Assembly: GCA_016789305.1 (NCBI GenBank)
Contig: JAEURJ010000016.1
Location: 124,001-188,000 of the forward strand
Direction: 5' to 3'
Source of the DNA: Anaerolineales bacterium
Lineage (GTDB): Bacteria > Chloroflexota > Anaerolineae > Anaerolineales > Villigracilaceae
Length of the DNA stretch: 64,000 bases
The notes beneath the pieces were generated by a model. The model was not told the origin of the DNA. It did no database searches and saw nothing but the letters and a program-made list of their open reading frames with translations. The translations under genes and the position numbers were made by a program. Below are positions 17,306-25,134 of the stretch, in pieces (position 1 is the stretch's first letter; each line of letters begins with the position of its first letter).

Positions 17306-17668
17306 ATGTTTCGTTCGACAAAATTATTCATCATTGTTCTCGTTGTTTTGGTTTTTGCGACATCGGCTTTTGCCTTTGCAGCCAGCAACACAGTCCCCGC
17401 TTCCTATGCTGGTGAAGGTGCAAGTGTGACCAGCGGCTATACGGTGACCAATGTGGTTTACAACCTCAACGCAACCACAGCCTCCAACATTGACAGCACC
17501 ACATTCACCTTGAATGCGGCAGCCACCACTGTCAAGGTCCGTTTGGTAACCACCGGCTCGTACTACTCCTGCACAAACACTTCAGGCTTCAACTGGAGCT
17601 GCAACACAACTTCTCCGCAGGCCACCGTTGCCGCGGCAGACGAGTTCCGCGTCGTAGCCAGCCAGTAA
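17306..17668 (+). CDS. Small secreted protein, ASNT family, copy 1
   Basis: 120 residues: a signal peptide (LFIIVLVVLVFATSAFAFAA), then the mature part beginning ASNTVPASYAGEG. A beta-rich core follows (GYTVTNVVYNLNA, IDSTTFTLNAAATTVKVRLV) with one Cys pair (SYYSCTNTSGFNWSCNTT). It is clearly a paralogue of the protein at 20065 (same order: SGY, strand, SxTFTLdA, YxCxNxxGFxWxC, RVxAS). The family is unknown to me; a TasA-like or pilin-like matrix subunit is a guess from the neighbouring SipW-type peptidase. AAGGAG supports the start. Confidence 0.75.
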   Translation: MFRSTKLFIIVLVVLVFATSAFAFAASNTVPASYAGEGASVTSGYTVTNVVYNLNATTASNIDSTTFTLNAAATTVKVRLVTTGSYYSCTNTSGFNWSCNTTSPQATVAAADEFRVVASQ

Positions 17669-17697
17669 TATACACACAGGGAAAACCCTGAAAAGAG

Positions 17698-17736
17698 AAA
17701 AAGGTCTGCATGGTTCATTATTTGCAGGCCTTTTTC
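17698..17736 (+). terminator. Hairpin terminator
   Basis: AAAAAGGTCTGCA pairs with TGCAGGCCTTTTT (one G-T pair), loop of 12, T-rich tail; it ends the transcript of the first secreted protein. Confidence 0.75.
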
Positions 17737-17746
17737 TTTCGTGCTT

Positions 17747-17752
17747 TATAAT
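17747..17752 (+). promoter_or_regulatory. -10 box before signal peptidase gene
   Basis: TATAAT is 11 bases from ATG 17764, which predicts a very short leader of about five bases and no room for a ribosome-binding site. Confidence 0.45.
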
Positions 17753-17763
17753 TTTCACCAAGA

Positions 17764-19374
17764 ATGATCGTTTACAAAAAACTATCCCCTTCCCTTAACT
17801 ATGCGCTGCTGATCGCGGTATTGCTCTTTACCTGGCTGTTCCTTGCTCCAATTCAGGCGGGAGGAAATGCTTCCTATGTGATCGTGATCGGCAAGAGCAT
17901 GGAACCAAAGTTCCACGTGGGCGACCTGGTCATCGTCCAAAAGGAAGCGCAATATCAAAAAGGGGACGCCGTAGCCTATCAGAATCAAGAGTTAAACAGC
18001 TTTGTTTTCCATCGAATCGTGGACCAATTCCAGGGACGATTTACACTCAAGGGTGATAACAATTCATGGATCGATACGTATCAGCCCACCAGCAGCGAGG
18101 TCATTGGGAAACTGTGGATTCACATTCCACGCGGCGGCTTTTTAATGCAACAAATACGGGACCCGGCCGTGATGGCGATCCTTTCCGGTTTACTCGGCCT
18201 GGTACTGATAAGCAGCTTGTTTGGCGATACAAAAAAGGAAGTTCGCATGAATAAAAAATCATTTTGGAAGGGCATCCTCCCTGAAAAACAAAAAGGAGGC
18301 GATGCCGCCTCCAAAAAGCCGGATTCCGGCCCATCGAACTTATGGGGAATCTTCGAGAATTCATTTTTCCTGCTTGGATTAATTGCATTCATTTCCATTG
18401 TTGTTGCCCTTATTTCCTTTTCAAGACCCTCCATGATCCCCGTTGATGCAGATATTCCTTATGGACAGTTGGGTTTTTATTCCTATTCCACGACCGCACC
18501 TCAAAATATTTACGATGAAAACAAGATCATTACCGGGGATCCAATCTTCCCGAAATTGACCTGCGCAATCGACGTTAATTTTCAATACTCATTGGTTTCA
18601 GCTCAGGCTGAAAATGTACAGGGAACCTATCAATTGACGGCCAGGATCATCGAGCCCGGCAGTGGCTGGGAGCGTGAAATCGCCCTCCAAAAGGAATTAA
18701 CGTTCAGCGGAACCGTATTTGACACCAACGCAAAATTAAACTTCTGTGAAATCGAGGCGCTGATCCATGCCGTGGAGGAAAAAACCGAATTCCATCCTGC
18801 CACATACTTTCTCGAAGTCAGTCCGCAGGTTAGTGTGACCGGTATCATTTCCGCGCAGGATTTTCAGGATGGCTTTGATCCCAAACTAACCTTTGCCTTC
18901 GATCGTCTCCTGTATCACATGGTTGAAAATGAAGAGGGCAATTCACTAACCCCGTCTTCAACCGGCAACCTTACTGAAAAAAGGAGTCAGGAAGCAGTCG
19001 TATCCTTTCTTGGCATGGGGTTCAGGGTTTCCTCTTTGCGAACCATCTCCCTGTGTGGTCTTGGGATCTCGGTCCTGGGCATGGCGGTCATGGGTTTGAT
19101 GATTTGGAATATGGAGCGTAAAGACCCAGCCGGGTTGATTCGCTTAAAATACGATGCGCTGATAGTCGAGGTACATGACGCGGAGTCCCTCAACACTATG
19201 CAGAGAATTAATATTTCCTCGATGGACGATCTCGCGAAACTTGCGGAAAGATATAATTCGATGATCTTTCATGAGACGGTTGAAAACGTACACATATATT
19301 TCATCAAACATAATGGGGCGATCTATCAATTTGTCTTAAATGATGGACTGGCAAATACGCAAGGTGGATCATGA
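17764..19374 (+). CDS. SipW/ER-type signal peptidase I fused to DUF5305-like region
   Basis: 536 residues. Residues 1-145: membrane anchor, then GKSMEP with nucleophile Ser45, FHRIV with His83 where LepB-type enzymes have lysine, and LKGDNN; this Ser/His pair is that of SipW and archaeal/ER signal peptidases. A helix (about 155-175) and a short linker follow. Residues about 200-225 form another helix, then an extracellular beta domain (SYSTTAPQNIYDENKI onward), a helix at about 420-445 and a cytoplasmic tail (LKYDALIVEVHD... ISSMDDLAKLAERYN). That second half resembles the DUF5305 proteins found beside SipW-like peptidases in archaea. It should process the small secreted proteins on both sides. 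Confidence 0.88.
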   Translation: MIVYKKLSPSLNYALLIAVLLFTWLFLAPIQAGGNASYVIVIGKSMEPKFHVGDLVIVQKEAQYQKGDAVAYQNQELNSFVFHRIVDQFQGRFTLKGDNNSWIDTYQPTSSEVIGKLWIHIPRGGFLMQQIRDPAVMAILSGLLGLVLISSLFGDTKKEVRMNKKSFWKGILPEKQKGGDAASKKPDSGPSNLWGIFENSFFLLGLIAFISIVVALISFSRPSMIPVDADIPYGQLGFYSYSTTAPQNIYDENKIITGDPIFPKLTCAIDVNFQYSLVSAQAENVQGTYQLTARIIEPGSGWEREIALQKELTFSGTVFDTNAKLNFCEIEALIHAVEEKTEFHPATYFLEVSPQVSVTGIISAQDFQDGFDPKLTFAFDRLLYHMVENEEGNSLTPSSTGNLTEKRSQEAVVSFLGMGFRVSSLRTISLCGLGISVLGMAVMGLMIWNMERKDPAGLIRLKYDALIVEVHDAESLNTMQRINISSMDDLAKLAERYNSMIFHETVENVHIYFIKHNGAIYQFVLNDGLANTQGGS

Positions 19375-19769
19375 TCAAAAAAAACATATCCCACCTGATC
19401 GTAATTACCTTGATCGCGCTGGTTCTAATGAGCTCGGTTTCAGCGCTTGCGGCGACAAATACAGTGCCAACCACGCGGATCGGCCAGCAAATCAACTCCA
19501 TTACCGCAAACACCTTGAAGCCCTCAACGTGCGCCGCATTGAACCTAACCAGAATTGTGGTTTGTACCGGTGGAAATTGTGATGGAAGCGGGGCAAACGA
19601 ACTCTTGCTCGGAACCGCCGCCGGAGAAAGAATCAGGGGGCGCGGCGGGCAGGATTGTATTATGGGTGGCGGTGGAAATGATCAGCTTGTGGGCAATGGA
19701 GCCAGCGATGTTTGCATCGGCGGCCCCGGTACAGATACGTTTACCACCTGCGAAACCCAGATCCAATAA
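19371..19769 (+). CDS. Secreted protein with RTX-like repeats, ASNT-type N-terminus
   Basis: 132 residues. A signal peptide (HLIVITLIALVLMSSVSALA) leads to AATNTVPTTRIG, close to the start of the two small secreted proteins nearby. The C-terminal half has glycine/aspartate repeats, GRGGQDCIMGGGGNDQLVGNG and CIGGPGTDTF, like the calcium-binding nonapeptides of RTX proteins, with cysteines at regular spacing. The ATG overlaps the signal peptidase stop by four bases, so the two are translated together; this supports an enzyme-substrate pair. Confidence 0.8.
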   Translation: MIKKNISHLIVITLIALVLMSSVSALAATNTVPTTRIGQQINSITANTLKPSTCAALNLTRIVVCTGGNCDGSGANELLLGTAAGERIRGRGGQDCIMGGGGNDQLVGNGASDVCIGGPGTDTFTTCETQIQ

Positions 19770-19810
19770 TTTGAAAAGTTCCTGTAAAGTGAAAGATCCC
19801 CAGTTGGTGA

Positions 19811-19816
19811 TATAGT
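19811..19816 (+). promoter_or_regulatory. -10 box of the riboswitch transcript
   Basis: TATAGT places the transcript start near 19823, just before the c-di-GMP-I riboswitch fold. No good -35 box is seen. Confidence 0.4.
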
Positions 19817-19822
19817 AAACGC

Positions 19823-19926
19823 ACAAGACAACATCCGATAAAGGCAAACCCGACGAAAGTCGGCGACGCAAAGCCATGGGTCTACCACCGTCAAAACGGT
19901 TACGACTGCCAGGCCGCCGAAGACCA
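19823..19926 (+). ncRNA. c-di-GMP-I (GEMM-I) riboswitch aptamer
   Basis: The strand carries the GEMM-I signature in order: AAGGCAAACC (19841-19850), stem CGAC-GAAA-GTCG with GNRA loop (19851-19862), the invariant GCGACGCAAAGCC (19863-19875), a second arm with CTACC, ACCGTCAAAACGGT and GCCAGGC, and closing CGCCGAAG. It binds cyclic di-GMP. It precedes the secreted protein gene at 20065 and is followed at once by a terminator. GCCAGGC (19908-19914) is complementary to GCCTGGC (19951-19957) in the terminator stem, so aptamer folding and termination can be linked; ligand would then favour termination. Confidence 0.9.
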
Positions 19927-19987
19927 CAAAACATATTTTGTGTTTTTTCAGCCTGGCTTATGATTGATAAGCCAGGCTGCTTTTTTT
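19925..19987 (+). terminator. Riboswitch expression platform: two hairpins with T tracts
   Basis: A weak hairpin CACAAAA / TTTTGTG followed by six T, then a strong one, CAGCCTGGCTTA / TAAGCCAGGCTG (19949-19979), followed by seven T. Part of the strong stem can instead pair with the aptamer. Confidence 0.85.
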
Positions 19988-20064
19988 ACTCGGGTGTCTT
20001 GTACATTCCTAAATTTTGATGATTTCTACACCCATTTGGGTATGGATATCATCAGGAGGCAGTC

Positions 20065-20436
20065 ATGACACCCAGACTTCAAAAACTTTTCTTCTCGTTT
20101 GTTATTGCCCTTGTCGCCGCAGTTTACCTGTCGATCACCTATGCATACGCTTCATCGAACACGCTTACTTCCGCCCCAAGCGGTGATGGACTGGGCATGA
20201 TCAGCGGATATGAAGTGAGTGACATTTCCTATACCCATGCTGAAGACCCATCGAAAATCGCATCTGTCTCATTTACATTGGATGCCCCGGCCAGTTATGT
20301 GAAAATACAACTCGCCGAAACTCAAGACGATTGGTATCAATGCAGGAACAGCGGCGGGTTTACCTGGCACTGCGATGCAAACAATCTTCCACTTTCAGCA
20401 GCCAGTCAATTACGCGTAATCGCCAGCGGAAATTAA
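20065..20436 (+). CDS. Small secreted protein, ASNT family, copy 2, under c-di-GMP riboswitch
   Basis: 123 residues: signal peptide (LFFSFVIALVAAVYLSITYAYA), mature start SSNTLTSAPSGDG, then the fold of the 17306 paralogue, with SGYEVSDISYTH, ASVSFTLDAPASYVKIQLAE, the Cys pair in WYQCRNSGGFTWHC and the ending QLRVIASGN. AGGAGG lies five bases before ATG 20065. The upstream c-di-GMP-I riboswitch and terminator put its expression under the messenger that generally controls sessile versus motile life, so a surface or matrix role is likely. The molecular function is unknown. Confidence 0.8.
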   Translation: MTPRLQKLFFSFVIALVAAVYLSITYAYASSNTLTSAPSGDGLGMISGYEVSDISYTHAEDPSKIASVSFTLDAPASYVKIQLAETQDDWYQCRNSGGFTWHCDANNLPLSAASQLRVIASGN

Positions 20437-20448
20437 ACCGCCAGCCTT

Positions 20449-20940
20449 TCAACTCACCTTCATAAACCCAAGGACATTCCAAAGTCCCCGCATCATGCCG
20501 TGACCGAAATCCGGTTGCAAAAACTGATTCGGACATGACCCCGGAATGACTGCGATCCCGTTGGTTTTACAGGTTTCCACTGCATTTTGAGAGACACTGG
20601 TCATGCCAGCCGCAAGGCCGGGCTTTGTCCCCATCATGCAATGCATCCAAACATGTTTAACGCCCAGCTCCACGCATTGGGCAACGATCTTCTCGGTCAC
20701 GTTGGGGTTGGCAAGAATGAAAACAGCGTCCACCTTCTCAGGGATGGATTTCAAGTCCGGGTAACATGCATCCCCCTCATAGGTGCTGATCCGCGGATTA
20801 ACTGCATAGACTTGATATCCGTTATCCTTGAACTTTTTATAGCTCAAATTACAACCAGTGTCGCGCTTGTCCGAGACACCCACCACGGCAATTTTCTTTT
20901 GAGCGAGAAAATCATGAACCAAACCATCGATAGCAGCCAT
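20449..20940 (-). CDS. CoA-binding (YccU-like) protein
   Basis: 163 residues with the CoA_binding_2 Rossmann fold: KKIAVVGVSDKRDTGCN (nucleotide loop), YQVYAVNPRISTYEGDACYPDLKSIP, VDAVFILANP, GVKHVWMHCMMG, and NGIAVIPGSCPNQF. Small stand-alone proteins of this type bind CoA but their role is not established. It faces the secreted protein gene (convergent, 12-base gap) without an evident terminator between them. AGGAG lies seven bases before the start on the minus strand. Confidence 0.88.
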   Translation of the reverse strand: MAAIDGLVHDFLAQKKIAVVGVSDKRDTGCNLSYKKFKDNGYQVYAVNPRISTYEGDACYPDLKSIPEKVDAVFILANPNVTEKIVAQCVELGVKHVWMHCMMGTKPGLAAGMTSVSQNAVETCKTNGIAVIPGSCPNQFLQPDFGHGMMRGLWNVLGFMKVS

Positions 20941-21075
20941 TTTAATTTCTCCTGGTGAAGAATCGGAACCGGTCCGGCTCCGATCAAAACATCATTTGTT
21001 CCCTTAATTTAACAACTAAAAAAATTATACTTACCGGCCCCATATCTACAAGATGACGAAAATCACATGGGAAGT

Positions 21076-21081
21076 TATACT
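21076..21081 (+). promoter_or_regulatory. -10 box, probable leaderless promoter
   Basis: TATACT, seven bases, then ATG 21089; no ribosome-binding site. Confidence 0.45.
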
Positions 21082-21088
21082 TTACCCC

Positions 21089-21715
21089 ATGAGCATTCAA
21101 AACGCGTACAACGAGTGGTCGGAAATATACGACTCAAACCAAAACCTGACCCGCGATCTGGATCAAATGCTGACCCGCAAGGCTTTTGCAGGCCAGCATT
21201 TCGATTCCATCCTGGAAACAGGCTGCGGGACGGGAAAGAACACCGAGTTCCTGGTGCAAATCGGCAAACAAGTACACGCTCTCGACTTTTCACAGGGAAT
21301 GATCGAAAAGGCAAAAGAAAAGGTAAAAGCGGAAAACGTCCGCTTTTCCATCGCAGATCTGACGAAACGCTGGCCCAGTGACGACTCAGCCTATGACCTG
21401 ATCACCTGCAACCTTGTACTGGAACATATCGAAGACCTGAATCACATCTTCTCCGAAGCCGCGCGGACCTTGCAGCCAAAGGGAAAGTTCCATATCAATG
21501 AACTGCATCCTTTCAAGCAGTATCCAGGGACCAAAGCCAGATTCGAAAAGGGAGCGGAAATCGTTGAGGTGGAGGCTTTTGTACACCATATTTCAGATTT
21601 CATGAATGCCGCCGGTGCCAACGGCCTGTCCTTGCTGACTTTGGGGGAACACTGGCATTCGGAAGATCAGGGTAAACCTCCGAGGATCGTTTCCTTCCTA
21701 TTCGAAAGAGCCTGA
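21089..21715 (+). CDS. Class I SAM-dependent methyltransferase
   Basis: 208 residues. SAM-binding motif I is ILETGCGTGKNTEFL, followed by HALDFSQGMIEKAKEK (motif II/acidic loop), VRFSIADLTKRW, and YDLITCNLVLEHIEDL (motif IV). It belongs to the Methyltransf_11/25 group; the substrate is unknown. ATG 21089 (MSIQNAYNEWSEIYDSNQN) is chosen because a -10 box ends seven bases before it; an in-frame ATG at 21053 would start upstream of that promoter. The N-terminal 'YDSNQN' resembles small-molecule methyltransferases such as those acting on quinones. Confidence 0.85.
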   Translation: MSIQNAYNEWSEIYDSNQNLTRDLDQMLTRKAFAGQHFDSILETGCGTGKNTEFLVQIGKQVHALDFSQGMIEKAKEKVKAENVRFSIADLTKRWPSDDSAYDLITCNLVLEHIEDLNHIFSEAARTLQPKGKFHINELHPFKQYPGTKARFEKGAEIVEVEAFVHHISDFMNAAGANGLSLLTLGEHWHSEDQGKPPRIVSFLFERA

Positions 21716-21819
21716 ATTTTCTAACAAACTTCTTACTGACTAATTGACATAATCCAATTAAAATTCTGGAAAAATACAAACACCCCACGCGGAGTATTTT
21801 ATTTTTCAGGAGGCAAGGC

Positions 21820-23682
21820 ATGTCTGAAACTACCGACACCCAGCAATATTCATTTAAAGCAGAGACCAAACAACTGCTTAATATCCTCATTCACTCGCTG
21901 TACAAGGACCGCGAAGTATTTCTGCGTGAGCTGCTTTCGAATGCATCCGACGCGCTCAACCGCCTGCGCTTCGAGATGGTCACCAATCGCGATGTACTCG
22001 ACCCGAATGCCGAGTTGACGATCCACATCACCGCAGATAAGGAAGCCCGCACACTTGTGATTCAAGACACCGGCCTCGGCATGACCCGCGACGAGGTCAT
22101 CGAGAACCTTGGGACCATCGCTCAATCGGGCGCACGCAAGTTCCTTGAATTGACCAAGGAGCAGAAAGGCGATTTCAGCCAGGTGATCGGTCAATTTGGC
22201 GTGGGATTTTATTCCGTGTTCATGGTGGCCGAGTGGGTGCGGGTGACTTCGCGTTCGTTCCGCAAGGATGCCGAAGCGGTAACCTGGTATGCCACAGGCG
22301 AGGACAACTATCAGATCGGGCCGGCAGACAAGAGCGAAAGAGGGACGCGCATCGAGATCAAACTCAAAGAGGGTGCAGCGGAATTCGCGGAGGAATTCCG
22401 CCTGAAGAACATCATCCACAAACATTCCGATTACATCGGCTTCCCCATTTTCATTGGCGAGGATAAGACCGCGGTCAACAAGCAGACTTCGCTATGGCGC
22501 ACTTCGAAACAGGAAGTGACCGAGGAGCAGTACAAGGAGTTTTACCGCCAGACCACGCTTGATTTCGAAGACCCGCTGCTGCATGTTCACATGTCCACGG
22601 ATGCGCCGGTGCAGTTGTATGCGCTGTTGTATATTTCGAGCAAGGCTGAGCGCAGCATGTTCTCGTTGCGAAAAGATGACGGGCTGAAGTTGTACACGCG
22701 CAACATTTTGATCGACGAATACAACAAGGACCTGCTGCCTGAATATTTGCGCTTTGTGCAAGGTGTAGTGGACTCAGAGGACCTGCCGCTCAACGTCTCG
22801 CGGGAAACTGTTCAGTCGAGTGGACTGATGCCCAAGCTGAAAAAGGTGCTGACAAACCAGGTGATGCGCGAGCTGGAAAATCTGGCAAAGAATAATGCCG
22901 AAAAATACGAAACCTTCTGGAAGGAGTTCGGCGTGTACTTGAAGCAAGGCATCGCCGCCACTCCCGCCGAGGCAGACACGATCAACCCGTTGCTGCGGTT
23001 CAAGACGAATTTGAATCCCGAAACCTGGTCATCACTTGCGGATTATGTATCACGCATGAAAGAGGGGCAAAAGGAAATCTATTACATCGTAGGCGAGGAT
23101 CCCAAGTCTGTATTGCGCAGTCCGCATCTGGATTACTTCCACTCCCAGGGAACGGAAGTGCTGCTGCTCACCGACCCGATGGATTCGTTCATGTTGATGG
23201 GCTTGCATAAATACAAAGACTTTGACTTGAAGAACGTGGCACAGGCTGAAGTGGATACAAAAGAAAAGCCGAAGGATCAACCCGAAGCAGAAAAGATCCC
23301 CGACGCAGACTTCAATTCACTGGTCGAAACCTTCAAGAAAGTACTTGGAGAGCGCGTGACCGATGTACGCGCCAGCAACCGTCTATATCAATCGGTGGCG
23401 CGCCTTGCAGATGCGGATGCCAATGCCAACCCTGAGCTCCAACGTGTGTATAAATACCTCGGCAAGGAATATGAAATCCCAAAGAAGGTGCTGGAATTGA
23501 ATGCCTCGCACACCATTCTGAAGGATTTGCTTAAACTGGAGTCGAATTCGGAATTGCAAAATATTATTATCGAGCAGATCTACGACAGCGCGCTGCTTGT
23601 GGAGGGAATTCATCCGGACCCATCCAGCATGGCACCGCGGGTGCAGCAGATCATCGAAGCTGCATTGAAACAAAAGCAGTAA
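21820..23682 (+). CDS. htpG: Chaperone HtpG (Hsp90)
   Basis: 620 residues, full-length bacterial Hsp90. GHKL ATPase motifs are present: LRELLSNASDALNRLR (catalytic Glu and Asn), QDTGLGMTRDEVIENLGTIAQSG, and GQFGVGFYSVFMVA. The middle domain has VDSEDLPLNVSRETVQ with the catalytic-loop Arg; the dimerisation domain closes with NPELQRVYKYLGKEYEIPKKVLELN. GGAGG lies eight bases before ATG 21820. A perfect 18-bp hairpin follows, so it is monocistronic. No heat-shock operator such as CIRCE was seen upstream. Confidence 0.97.
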   Translation: MSETTDTQQYSFKAETKQLLNILIHSLYKDREVFLRELLSNASDALNRLRFEMVTNRDVLDPNAELTIHITADKEARTLVIQDTGLGMTRDEVIENLGTIAQSGARKFLELTKEQKGDFSQVIGQFGVGFYSVFMVAEWVRVTSRSFRKDAEAVTWYATGEDNYQIGPADKSERGTRIEIKLKEGAAEFAEEFRLKNIIHKHSDYIGFPIFIGEDKTAVNKQTSLWRTSKQEVTEEQYKEFYRQTTLDFEDPLLHVHMSTDAPVQLYALLYISSKAERSMFSLRKDDGLKLYTRNILIDEYNKDLLPEYLRFVQGVVDSEDLPLNVSRETVQSSGLMPKLKKVLTNQVMRELENLAKNNAEKYETFWKEFGVYLKQGIAATPAEADTINPLLRFKTNLNPETWSSLADYVSRMKEGQKEIYYIVGEDPKSVLRSPHLDYFHSQGTEVLLLTDPMDSFMLMGLHKYKDFDLKNVAQAEVDTKEKPKDQPEAEKIPDADFNSLVETFKKVLGERVTDVRASNRLYQSVARLADADANANPELQRVYKYLGKEYEIPKKVLELNASHTILKDLLKLESNSELQNIIIEQIYDSALLVEGIHPDPSSMAPRVQQIIEAALKQKQ

Positions 23683-23690
23683 TCATCTTC

Positions 23691-23733
23691 AAATAAAACA
23701 GGCCGTCACAAAATGACGGCCTGTTTTATTTTT
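23691..23733 (+). terminator. Hairpin terminator after htpG
   Basis: Perfect 18-bp stem from AAATAAAACAGGCCGTCA with a five-base loop and T-rich 3' arm. Confidence 0.9.
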
Positions 23734-23888
23734 GGTATATAGAAGACGGCCGGGGAATTAATAAAATATTAAATCCTTAACACCTTTGCAAAGGGAGATG
23801 CCATGGTACTATGCCGTCTGTTTTCTCCAAAAAGTTATGCTACCATCTTAACGCACGGTACCGTACAAAATAAACACAGGAGAACATT

Positions 23889-24131
23889 ATGAGTATTTTA
23901 ATTTGGATCATCAGCGGTATTCTGGCAGGATGGCTGGCAGGTGTGATCGTAAAAGGCAATGGCTTCGGCCTGCTGGGTGACTTGATCGTCGGTTTGATCG
24001 GCGGCGTGATCGGGGGCTGGCTGGCCGGCCTGTTGGGATTGCAAGCCGGCAGCTGGCTGGGACAGATCCTGGTGGCTGCCCTGGGCGGCGTGGTCTTCGT
24101 CGTGATCCTTCGAGCGATCCGTCGCTTATAA
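23889..24131 (+). CDS. GlsB/YeaQ/YmgE family membrane protein
   Basis: 80 residues with three hydrophobic glycine-rich segments: ILIWIISGILAGWLAGVIV, DLIVGLIGGVIGGWLAGLLG and WLGQILVAALGGVVFVVILR. This is the transglycosylase-associated (YeaQ/YmgE) family of small inner-membrane stress proteins; the molecular role is unknown. AGGAGA supports the start, and a strong terminator follows. About 150 bases upstream contain no gene; GGTAC words repeat there but I see no clear operator. Confidence 0.9.
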   Translation: MSILIWIISGILAGWLAGVIVKGNGFGLLGDLIVGLIGGVIGGWLAGLLGLQAGSWLGQILVAALGGVVFVVILRAIRRL

Positions 24132-24137
24132 GTGACT

Positions 24138-24176
24138 AAAAAAGTGGCCCCGCTTGAAACAGGGGTCACTTTTTTT
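24138..24176. terminator. Hairpin terminator
   Basis: AAAAAAGTGGCCCC pairs with GGGGTCACTTTTTT (one G-U pair), between convergent genes. Confidence 0.85.
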
Positions 24177-24188
24177 CTTAATCCCGGA

Positions 24189-25064
24189 TCAAACTTCAGG
24201 AATCACCCTTACATAATCACTGTCTTTATCACCAAACAACCCGATGACGAGATGATACAGCGCGTACAGTTCCAATGCGAAGGGAAGATAGCCGCCGTAG
24301 CCGAGCAGAGGCATCTCGAAGATGTGGAACCAATCGGCATAAGGGACATGATAGATCCATTTGGGATAGGAATAATAATTCCACATTTCCCAGAAGAAGG
24401 CGGTCAATAAAACACCTAGCCACAACGCAAGTACGGGAGTCCAATCCCCTTTCGCGGTGGAGTGAGCGAGGGAGCGATTCTTAAGCCAGACGTTGAGCGG
24501 TTCGAGGATGAAGTAAATGGACAGCCAGAGGAACGGAAAGAAAATTTTCGGGTAAAGCAAAAGCAGCGCGAGGGTGACCCAGCCCAGAGCAAAGAAAGAA
24601 GCGGTTGTTTTTGCGTCGGTACCGATGACCGGCCCGTGTTTGATCCGCTTCATGAAATCGAAGCTGGCGAAAAATTCCGCACTTCCCAAGACAGCGGGAA
24701 TGACCGTGGTGAAGCTCACGGCCGTCCAAAAGAAATATTCATAGGGAGTGAAAATCTCGGCGCCGATGTACGTCCAGTTTTGGGTGCGGATGTTGAGCAG
24801 TTCGAAGATCCACCAAACCGGCGCGGAGACAAGAAAGAGGCCGATGTATTTTTTCGGGCTGCGCGTGAGCAGGGACGTGCCGCTTCGCAGAAAGACCAGA
24901 CCATCAATGGCGAGGCAGTACCCCAGCCAAAGCGGGAAGAAACCCCAATGCGTGCGGGCGCCGGGCAGGGTCCAATTGAGGACCCAGAACAGAATGACCA
25001 GGCCGAGGCCAAGCCAGCCGTGAAGCGGCATGGATTTTTTGTTTTCATGCTTGCGTGTGTTCAT
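24189..25064 (-). CDS. Integral membrane protein of unknown function
   Basis: 291 residues with about eight hydrophobic helices, rich in Trp, Phe and Tyr (GLGLVILFWVLNWTLPG, FFPLWLGYCLAIDGLVFL, TSLLTRSPKKYIGLFLVSAPVWWIFE, VLLTAFFWEMWNYYSYPKW, WFHIFEMPLLGYGGYLPFALELYAL). I do not recognise a characterised family. The start is uncertain: ATG 25064 (MNTRKHENKK) is used, with ATG 25106 and an ATG shortly after as alternatives. It is monocistronic and convergent with the YeaQ-like gene. Confidence 0.7.
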   Translation of the reverse strand: MNTRKHENKKSMPLHGWLGLGLVILFWVLNWTLPGARTHWGFFPLWLGYCLAIDGLVFLRSGTSLLTRSPKKYIGLFLVSAPVWWIFELLNIRTQNWTYIGAEIFTPYEYFFWTAVSFTTVIPAVLGSAEFFASFDFMKRIKHGPVIGTDAKTTASFFALGWVTLALLLLYPKIFFPFLWLSIYFILEPLNVWLKNRSLAHSTAKGDWTPVLALWLGVLLTAFFWEMWNYYSYPKWIYHVPYADWFHIFEMPLLGYGGYLPFALELYALYHLVIGLFGDKDSDYVRVIPEV

Positions 25065-25134
25065 GGGATGATGGAATACCTTTCGATGTGATTGTTGACT
25101 GAGCATATACGGCTCACGCTTCGATTACGAGCGG

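Noticed and set aside
17098-17306. A second c-di-GMP riboswitch before the first ASNT-family gene
   Set aside because: The GACGCAAAGCC and GGCAAACC signatures are absent there.
24462-25091. Long open frame antisense to the membrane protein gene (about 209 codons)
   Set aside because: The minus-strand gene has clear membrane-protein character, while the plus-strand translation is highly charged and low in hydrophobic residues, as expected of a shadow frame.
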